From NCBI GenBank assembly GCA_031278535.1, contig JAITKH010000375.1, positions 1-11,262 on the forward strand: a stretch of 11,262 nucleotides of DNA. Direction: 5' to 3'. A program made the position numbers and the translations under genes. The notes beneath the pieces were generated by a model, which saw only the letters and a list, made by a program, of their open reading frames with translations, was not told the origin of the DNA and searched no databases. This DNA is from Planctomycetota bacterium (GTDB lineage: Bacteria > Planctomycetota > SZUA-567). Shown piece by piece: positions 6,783 to 11,262 of this stretch. The stretch's first letter is position 1; every line of letters starts with the position of its first letter.

Positions 6783-6810
6783 ATTATGTTAAAATCGCTT
6801 TTGCTGTCAA
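6783..6810 (-). promoter_or_regulatory. Sigma70-type promoter for the r-protein cluster
   Basis: On the minus strand a perfect TTGACA -35 (6805-6810) is followed after 16 bp by CATAAT (6783-6788), five of six bases of the -10 consensus. The predicted start is near 6776, giving a leader of about 300 nt. The promoter begins only 10 bases after the dgt stop, so the r-protein cluster is probably transcribed independently of purE-dgt. Confidence 0.65.
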
Positions 6811-6819
6811 ATTATTTTT

Positions 6820-7980
6820 TTATTTCTTCGTATTTTTTCCCGAAAAGAAATGTTTCTCCCATTCCTCCCCGGCGAAACGATCAGTCATTCCCGCCACATA
6901 ATCGGCTGCGGCGCGGTACGCGCCGTCCCTGGCGGCGATGGCCCGGTATTCTTCGGGAAGCGTACCCGGATCGCCGGCATAACGGCTGAACAGCTGGCGC
7001 AGCTTGTCCCGAGCCGCTTCCATAATGGCAGTCACTTCGGGATGGCGGTACAAATTGCGGAAGAGGAAATCCTGCAGGCTTTTCCGCTGCTCCTCCGCCT
7101 TTTGGGAAAAAGCCACCGCCCCCTCCCCGGCCGCACGTACCATCGCCGGAGAATCCAATTCCAGCCTGATGATGTTTTGCTCCGTCGTTTCCAGCAGATC
7201 CGTGACCAGCAGGTTGATAAGCCGCCGTACCCCTTCGGCACGGCGGAGCGAGGGAGGAAAATTCGAAAAATCGACCTGGCTGGCGACGCGCCGCCACAAG
7301 GCTTCTTCCGCCAGCGCCTCGAACTCCAACATGCCGCTGAAAAGGCCATCGTCAATGTCATGGGCGAGATAGGCGATGTCGTCGGCGGCGATGCCGGCCG
7401 CCACTTCCAGAAGGGGGGCGTCGCCGGGCGGAAATTCATCCTGCGTTCCGGCCACGATCGGACCGCCGTGGCGGACAAACGCCTCGCGCACTTCGTAGCA
7501 GAGGTTCAAGCCGTCGAAGGCGGCATACCGCTTTTCCAGAATGTCAACCACACGCAGTCCCTGACGGTTATGGTTGAATCCGCCTTTCCCGACCAGGATC
7601 TCGTCCAGTTCGCGTTCGCCGGCATGGCCGAAAGGGGTATGCCCGAGATCATGCGAAAGGGCGGCGGCCTCGGCCAAATCCTCGTTGAGGCGAAGGCCGC
7701 GGGCGATGGAACGGGCCAACTGGGCCACCTCCAAGGTATGGGTAAGCCGGGTGCGGTAGTTGTCGCCTTCGCCGTTGACAAACACTTGCGTCTTGTATTC
7801 GAGCCGGCGGAAAGCGGCGGAATGAATGATCCGATCGCGATCCCGTTCGAACTGGCCGCGCCTCGGGTGATCGGGTTCGGGATGCCGCCTACCCCGGCTG
7901 TACGCCGCCCGTTGCGCGGCCGGAAGCATGGAATCGGAAAGCGGCACAAGCAATTCGGAATCGTTCTGATCGCACCTCAT
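6820..7980 (-). CDS. dgt: dGTPase-like HD-domain dNTP triphosphohydrolase
   Basis: Encodes a 386-residue member of the dGTP triphosphohydrolase family, which cleaves dNTPs to the nucleoside and triphosphate and so limits dNTP pools. It has GRRHPEPDHPRRGQFERDRDR (residues 30-50), IIHSAAFRRLEYKTQVF, TRLTHTLEVAQLARSIAR with the HD-domain histidine at 81, and SHDLGHTPFGHAGE at 109-122 with the catalytic HD pair. A further HD-domain aspartate lies in DIAYLAHDIDD near 201-211. The start at 7980 overlaps the purE stop as TGATG, implying coupled translation. An in-frame ATG at 8001 would add 7 residues, and neither has a strong Shine-Dalgarno. Substrate preference among dNTPs cannot be read from sequence; many members of this type act on several dNTPs. 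The pairing with purE links purine synthesis to dNTP turnover. Confidence 0.92.
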   Translation of the reverse strand: MRCDQNDSELLVPLSDSMLPAAQRAAYSRGRRHPEPDHPRRGQFERDRDRIIHSAAFRRLEYKTQVFVNGEGDNYRTRLTHTLEVAQLARSIARGLRLNEDLAEAAALSHDLGHTPFGHAGERELDEILVGKGGFNHNRQGLRVVDILEKRYAAFDGLNLCYEVREAFVRHGGPIVAGTQDEFPPGDAPLLEVAAGIAADDIAYLAHDIDDGLFSGMLEFEALAEEALWRRVASQVDFSNFPPSLRRAEGVRRLINLLVTDLLETTEQNIIRLELDSPAMVRAAGEGAVAFSQKAEEQRKSLQDFLFRNLYRHPEVTAIMEAARDKLRQLFSRYAGDPGTLPEEYRAIAARDGAYRAAADYVAGMTDRFAGEEWEKHFFSGKNTKK

Positions 7981-8486
7981 CAGCCGCCGTTCAGTTTCCA
8001 TTGGAGCGACGAATCGCGCGCAATCACCTTGTCGGCCAGGCGGCGACGGTAATTCCTGAGCATTTCCGTCAGAGCGGAATCGTTGAGCGCGAGAATGGCT
8101 ATGGCTGTCAGGGCGGCGTTTTCCGCCCCGCCCCTGCCGGCCGACATGACAGCCACCGGAATGCCGCCCGGCATCTGGACCATTGACAACAGGCTGTCCA
8201 GGCCGTTCATGGGCGGAAGGGATATGGGAATTCCTATCACCGGCAGGATCGTGTGGGCGGCAATGACGCCGGGCAGATGCGCGGCTCCGCCGGCGGCGGC
8301 GATGATCACCTTCAGCCCCCTGCTTTCCGCCAGTTTCGCGAATTCAACGGTCTGATCCGGGGTTCGATGGGCCGAGAGCACCCGCATTTCGATGTCGATG
8401 CCGAATTCCTTGAAGATTTCCAGGGCAGGCTCGATTTTCTGGTAATCCGAATAACTGCCCATGATCAATGCGATTTGCGGATGCAA
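7980..8486 (-). CDS. purE: N5-carboxyaminoimidazole ribonucleotide mutase (PurE class I)
   Basis: Encodes a 168-residue PurE, usual length. It moves the carboxyl group of N5-CAIR to C4 to give CAIR in de novo purine synthesis, normally with PurK making N5-CAIR. It shows IALIMGSYSD at the N-terminus, SAHRTPD at residues 38-44 with the catalytic histidine (H40), and AAGGAAHLPG at 64-73. SAHRTP is the class I version. No purK is next to it in the window. The start is a TTG at 8486, supported by AAGGAGG 8 nt upstream and by the family N-terminus; no ATG in frame fits. It is the first gene of a purE-dgt operon read from a promoter at 8540-8568. Confidence 0.95.
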   Translation of the reverse strand: MHPQIALIMGSYSDYQKIEPALEIFKEFGIDIEMRVLSAHRTPDQTVEFAKLAESRGLKVIIAAAGGAAHLPGVIAAHTILPVIGIPISLPPMNGLDSLLSMVQMPGGIPVAVMSAGRGGAENAALTAIAILALNDSALTEMLRNYRRRLADKVIARDSSLQWKLNGG

Positions 8487-8539
8487 CCGTCCATCCTCCT
8501 TTTGCCGGCAACGAGAAAATGCTGAAATGATTCGGCGGC

Positions 8540-8568
8540 ATGATATAATCTTCGGCCGCGAAAGTCAA
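8540..8568 (-). promoter_or_regulatory. Promoter for purE-dgt
   Basis: On the minus strand TTGACT (8563-8568) is separated by 17 bp from TATCAT (8540-8545). Both hexamers match the consensus at five of six positions. Predicted start is near 8533, about 47 nt before the purE TTG. The -10 overlaps the -10 of the divergent promoter by two bases. Confidence 0.6.
8541..8549 (+). promoter_or_regulatory. Extended -10 promoter for GNAT-gltA
   Basis: TGATATAAT is a perfect -10 TATAAT (8544-8549) with the TGn extension. No good -35 lies at the right distance (around 8521-8526, GCTGAA), which is typical of extended -10 promoters. Predicted start is near 8556, leaving a leader of about 90 nt to the GNAT ATG at 8648, and the (GT)5-G11 tract lies at its 3' end. 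Confidence 0.55.
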
Positions 8569-8626
8569 CCGTCATTGTCCGCCCGAGATGGGGATAGGTA
8601 CGAGGACGGAAAGGCGAAAGAAGAAA

Positions 8627-8647
8627 GTGTGTGTGTGGGGGGGGGGG
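8627..8647 (+). repeat. (GT)5-G11 simple-sequence tract abutting a start codon
   Basis: Five GT units (8627-8636) run directly into eleven G residues (8637-8647), which end at the base before the ATG of the GNAT gene. Tracts of this length and type are prone to slippage and are the usual basis of phase-variable genes. Here the tract sits between promoter and start codon, and the longer frame from an ATG at 8588 runs through it, so length changes could alter either ribosome binding or reading frame. Homopolymers also give sequencing errors, so the exact count is uncertain. Confidence 0.85.
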
Positions 8648-9133
8648 ATGGACCTATTTTTTCGAGATTGTCCCGGACAAACCGACATTCCGGCGGTGCG
8701 CGGGCTGCTTGCCGGCACCGGTTTTTTCCGGGCGGACGAAATGGATGTGGCGACCGAACTGGTTGCGGAACGACTTGCAAAAGGCTCGGCTTCCGGGTAT
8801 TATTTTTATTTCGCGGAAGAAGACGGCGAGTTGGCGGGGTATGTCTGCTTCGGCCCAATCCCCTGCGCCATTGGATCATTCGATCTCTATTGGGTGGCGG
8901 TGGACAAGCGGCGGCAAGGCCGGGGACTCGGATTGCGGCTGGTGGAGAAGTGCGAGGAATCGGCAAGGAACATGGGCGGCCGGCGGGTTTTTATTGAAAC
9001 CTCCGGGAAGCCGCAGTATCTTCCCACCCGGCGCTTTTACCGGCGGGCCGGCTATGTCGAAGCCGCCAGGCTGAAGGATTTTTATGGCCAGGGGGACGAC
9101 AAGATCGTTTATCGGAAGGATTTCCATCTATAA
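8648..9133 (+). CDS. GNAT-family N-acetyltransferase
   Basis: Encodes a 161-residue acetyltransferase of the GCN5-related family. The acetyl-CoA binding motif A is clear: WVAVDKRRQGRGLGLRLVEK, with RRQGRGLG at residues 88-95. The C-terminal part TRRFYRRAGYVEAARLKDFY fits the motif B region and the closing strand, and GDDKIVYRKDF is typical of a widespread uncharacterised subgroup. The substrate is not identifiable from sequence. The ATG at 8648 is the likeliest start because the protein then begins in the normal fold. A longer frame from an ATG at 8588 adds 20 residues, encoded partly by the repeat tract, and has no good Shine-Dalgarno. No ordinary Shine-Dalgarno is visible, only the G run. 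The stop lies 11 nt before gltA, so the two are probably co-transcribed. Confidence 0.85.
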   Translation: MDLFFRDCPGQTDIPAVRGLLAGTGFFRADEMDVATELVAERLAKGSASGYYFYFAEEDGELAGYVCFGPIPCAIGSFDLYWVAVDKRRQGRGLGLRLVEKCEESARNMGGRRVFIETSGKPQYLPTRRFYRRAGYVEAARLKDFYGQGDDKIVYRKDFHL

Positions 9134-9144
9134 GGAATAGCGAC

Positions 9145-10539
9145 ATGGACGGCGACATCACGGAAGCGGCGGCATTGCGCTACGGTTCGGGGCAGGAAAT
9201 GGAATTGCCGGTCATCACCGGCAGCGAGGATGAAAAGGCGGTCGACATAGAAAGGCTCCGTTCCACCGCCGGCCTGGTGACGCTGGACGAAGGCTTCGCC
9301 AATACCGCCTCCTGCCGCAGCGCCATCACCTACCTGGACGGCGAAAAAGGCATTCTCCGCTATCGCGGCTACCCCATTGAGGATTTAGCCGAGAAAAGCC
9401 GCTTCGTGGAAGTTGCCTATCTTTTAATGTACGGCGATCTTCCGACAGCCATACAGCTTGACGATTTTTCCGCGATCCTCAACAGTTCCTCGCTCATCCA
9501 CGAGGATATGCGACATTTTTTCCTGGCGTTCCCCAACAACGCCCATCCGATGAGCATCCTCACCACCATGGTGGCATCCCTTTCCGCCTTTTACCCGGTG
9601 CCGGAAAATCCGAACGACGAGGAGGAGGCGCAAATCATCGCCAATCTGGTGTCGCAGGTGAGGACCATCGCCGCCTTTTCCTTCAAGAAGTTCATCGGCG
9701 AACCTGTGGTCTATCCCTCGTACAAATTGCGCTTTGTCGAGAATTTCCTCAATATGATGTTTTCCTCCCCGGTCAGCTCCTACGAACAGGATCCGGACAT
9801 CGTGAAGGCGGTGGAGACTTTCCTGATCGTTCACGCCGATCATGAGCAGAACTGTTCCACCGCCGCGGTCCGGATTGCCGGCTCCAGCCTGGCGAATGTC
9901 TACGCGGTCATTTCCGCAGGTATATCCGCCCTGTGGGGGCGGCGCCACGGCGGAGCCAACCAGGCGGTGATCACCATGCTCCGGTCCATCCAGGAAGCCG
10001 GAGACGACGGCCGCCAGTTTATCGAGTCGGCCAAAAACAAAAAAGCGCGTCTCATGGGTTTCGGACATCGCGTGTACAAGACTTTCGATCCCCGGGCGAT
10101 AATCATGAAGAAGCTCTGCCACCGGATACTCGGGAAGCCCGGCATGACCGACCCCATGTTCGAGATCGCCATGCGCCTGGAAGAGGCGGCGCTGTCGGAC
10201 GACTATTTCCTTTCCCGGAACCTTTATCCGAATGTCGATTTCTACTCCGGCCTGATTCTGAAAGCGGCCGGCATCCCTTTCGACATGTTCACGGTTCTTT
10301 TCGCCATCGGCCGCACCCCGGGATGGCTGGCCCATTGGCGGGAGATGCGCCACAGCGAGAACAGCCGCATCGCCCGGCCCCGGCAGATCTACGTGGGTCC
10401 GCTCAAGCGCTCCTACATTCCGGTGAACCTGCGGGAAAAGCACAGCGTCGGCGTCATGCGGCGCTCCCGCACCAAAATCGTCGTTTCGAAATACCCGGAG
10501 ATGGCGGATCCGAGCGGCGAAATGCCGGAGATGGGATAG
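9145..10539 (+). CDS. gltA: Citrate synthase, type II (GltA-like)
   Basis: Encodes a 464-residue citrate synthase, which condenses oxaloacetate and acetyl-CoA at the entry to the TCA cycle. The catalytic triad is present: H268 (HGGAN), H309 (GFGHRVYK) and D365 (NVDFYSG). R390 (RTPGW) and the RPRQIYVG arginines that bind oxaloacetate and CoA are also present. The N-terminal region VDIERLRSTAGLVTLDEGF and HADHEQNCST are typical of the hexameric/NADH-sensitive type II group, although allostery cannot be judged. Two oddities stand out: the residues just before the catalytic HGGAN are Arg-Arg where the family usually has Pro and a small or hydrophobic residue (GPL/GPA), and the C-terminus runs about 34 residues past the usual end. 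The ATG at 9145 has AAGGA 8 nt upstream. No terminator is visible after the stop. Confidence 0.95.
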   Translation: MDGDITEAAALRYGSGQEMELPVITGSEDEKAVDIERLRSTAGLVTLDEGFANTASCRSAITYLDGEKGILRYRGYPIEDLAEKSRFVEVAYLLMYGDLPTAIQLDDFSAILNSSSLIHEDMRHFFLAFPNNAHPMSILTTMVASLSAFYPVPENPNDEEEAQIIANLVSQVRTIAAFSFKKFIGEPVVYPSYKLRFVENFLNMMFSSPVSSYEQDPDIVKAVETFLIVHADHEQNCSTAAVRIAGSSLANVYAVISAGISALWGRRHGGANQAVITMLRSIQEAGDDGRQFIESAKNKKARLMGFGHRVYKTFDPRAIIMKKLCHRILGKPGMTDPMFEIAMRLEEAALSDDYFLSRNLYPNVDFYSGLILKAAGIPFDMFTVLFAIGRTPGWLAHWREMRHSENSRIARPRQIYVGPLKRSYIPVNLREKHSVGVMRRSRTKIVVSKYPEMADPSGEMPEMG

Positions 10540-10846
10540 GAAGGCGCGGCTGGACCAAACGGCTATCGCCGAATGCCCATGTCACCCGCCCTTTCCCCCG
10601 TTGTACACAACTATTTTATGTTTTGGCAGGTGCCGCCTCCTCTCGTAACAGCGCATTCTCGTCTCGTAATGACGCACTCTCCCGTGCAAGTGCCTCAATA
10701 CGCTTCAGCGAAGATTGTGGTAAAGATTCAGCGTCGAAATGTAACGGTCTATCGCACATGGTGTCATCAGATTACGGAATTGCTCGGCAAATGTCAACTC
10801 CTAACGGAAAAAATATCGTGTCATAGGCAAAATTCAATAGATGTGA
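10540..10846. other. Intergenic stretch, no intact plus-strand gene
   Basis: About 300 bases after gltA with lower GC than the genes to the left. No convincing terminator, rRNA or tRNA is visible. It includes an imperfect 21-nt direct repeat (units at 10642-10662 and 10663-10683, 15 of 21 bases equal). On the minus strand this repeat codes for heptads in a small reading frame, listed separately. The plus-strand frame of 148 codons from 10573 has no family features and is probably spurious. Confidence 0.5.
10616..10759 (-). CDS. Candidate 47-residue leucine-zipper peptide, possibly a remnant
   Basis: A minus-strand reading frame of 47 codons, ATG at 10759 to TAA at 10616. Its C-terminal half, IEALARESASLRDENALL, has leucines at 7-residue spacing with I, S, N at the preceding 'a' positions, a classic leucine-zipper pattern. 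No Shine-Dalgarno is visible. Weak promoter-like bases (TTGACA at 10792-10797, 17 bp, TAATCT) lie just upstream, which would make it leaderless. It could be a small real protein, or the decayed N- or C-terminal piece of a transposase, as many insertion elements carry such zippers. The family is not recognised. Confidence 0.3.
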   Translation of the reverse strand: MCDRPLHFDAESLPQSSLKRIEALARESASLRDENALLREEAAPAKT

Positions 10847-11183
10847 ACGGTTACCAGGCGGATCAAACAGTATCTGAAAATCAAGGTGTTTTACGGCTAC
10901 CCGGAAAATGCCGTGAAAACACAAATCTGGATCGTCGTGGCGGTTTGCTGTCTGTTAGCCATCATCCGGAAGGAAGTGGAGCGCGGACGGAGAAATGCAC
11001 GAAATCCAGGAAATTTTGAGCGCCTCCATTTTTCAAAAAATGCCTATTTTAGTCGTCCCTGAAAAAGGGCTGCCAGCCGGCGAAATCACCGGAAAATTGG
11101 GGGAAATCGGCAAAACTTCGGTAAAAATGGCCATACTATTTTGCAAGATTTTGGATTCCTGTCCAGGAAAGCTTGCAAACTGA
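10847..11183 (+). pseudogene. Frameshifted C-terminal remnant of an IS4-type transposase
   Basis: Starting near 10859 one frame reads RIKQYLKIKVFYGYPENAV and then KTQIWIVVAVCCLLAII, which matches the conserved IS4-family stretch around the catalytic glutamate: an F-K-W-I-K-Q-H-L-(K/R)-I-K-x-F-Y-G segment followed by ENAVKTQIW. The similarity continues in a second frame from 10995 as MHEIQEILSASIFQKMPIL, matching the common LYEILQILS...F-KTPIL C-terminus. Dropping the A at 10980 would join the two frames, so a one-base insertion probably broke the gene. An in-frame TGA at 10844 and no recognisable upstream part show that the N-terminal two-thirds is gone. The well-supported span is about 10859-11051; the tail to the TGA at 11183 is not recognised. 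Terminal inverted repeats were not found. Confidence 0.75.
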
Positions 11184-11262
11184 AGCCGAGGAAAAACTTG
11201 ATCCGACCAGCGTAGCCCTTCTTGGATGCGGCTGGCCGCTCTTGAAGAGGGCGGAGAGGCAA
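11184..11262. other. Right-edge stretch, nothing recognised
   Basis: One plus-strand frame stays open for about 48 codons to the window end without a recognisable start or family pattern. A hairpin with 7 base pairs including one G-U (CCGCTCT at 11236-11242 with AGGGCGG at 11248-11254) is present, but no U-tract follows it. It may be an RNA structure or part of another decayed element. Confidence 0.3.

Noticed and set aside
6850..8052. Plus-strand frame of 400 codons
   Set aside because: Antisense to dgt and the end of purE; low-complexity residues and no recognisable domain.
9424..10443. Minus-strand frame of 339 codons
   Set aside because: Antisense to the citrate synthase catalytic region; no domain signature.
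10561..10620. Possible gltA terminator (CGGC/GCCG hairpin)
   Set aside because: Only a 4-bp stem and no T-tract follows, so it is not supportable.
10573..11019. Plus-strand frame of 148 codons after gltA
   Set aside because: Its start region resembles no family, it overlaps the IS remnant in another frame, and lacks a convincing Shine-Dalgarno.
11236..11254. Right-edge hairpin as a terminator
   Set aside because: The 7-bp stem is followed by AGAGGCAA, not a U-tract.
1..11262. CRISPR array or tRNA/rRNA genes
   Set aside because: No regularly spaced repeats and no tRNA- or rRNA-like sequence was seen on either strand.

Overview
This window is mostly a ribosomal-protein superoperon from a bacterial chromosome with moderately high GC. 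Fourteen complete r-protein genes lie on the minus strand: rplD, rplW, rplB, rpsS, rplV, rpsC, rplP, rpmC, rpsQ, rplN, rplX, rplE, rpsN and rpsH. The first few bases of what is probably rplF sit at the left edge. The order is the standard S10-spc order, so these assignments are firm. S14 is the short zinc-binding form and L24 carries two CxxC pairs. The L2 C-terminus ('DHPLGGGEG...', then 'GGKTRNPRA') faintly recalls planctomycete/PVC-type L2 proteins, but I cannot place the organism with confidence.

The cluster begins with rplD. The genes that normally precede it (rpsJ and rplC) are absent. In their place, on the same strand, are purE (N5-CAIR mutase, purine synthesis) and a dgt-like HD-domain dNTP triphosphohydrolase, which overlap by one base. 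Between dgt and rplD is a near-consensus sigma70 promoter followed by a structured leader of about 300 nt. The leader includes a two-part hairpin just upstream of the rplD ribosome binding site, so the ribosomal cluster very likely has its own promoter and possibly leader-based control.

A short divergent intergenic region separates purE from a plus-strand pair, a GNAT acetyltransferase followed 11 nt later by a type II citrate synthase gene (gltA). The two divergent promoters overlap at their -10 hexamers. The GNAT start codon directly follows a (GT)5-G11 simple repeat, which looks like a slippage-prone (phase-variation) tract unless it is a sequencing artefact.

After gltA, about 720 bases of lower GC hold no intact gene. 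They contain a frameshifted C-terminal remnant of an IS4-type DDE transposase and a small minus-strand reading frame with a leucine-zipper-like heptad pattern. This is a decayed mobile-element zone. I did not find a clear new multi-gene system. The points most worth checking are the repeat tract upstream of GNAT-gltA, the overlapping divergent promoters, and the broken S10 operon with its leader.
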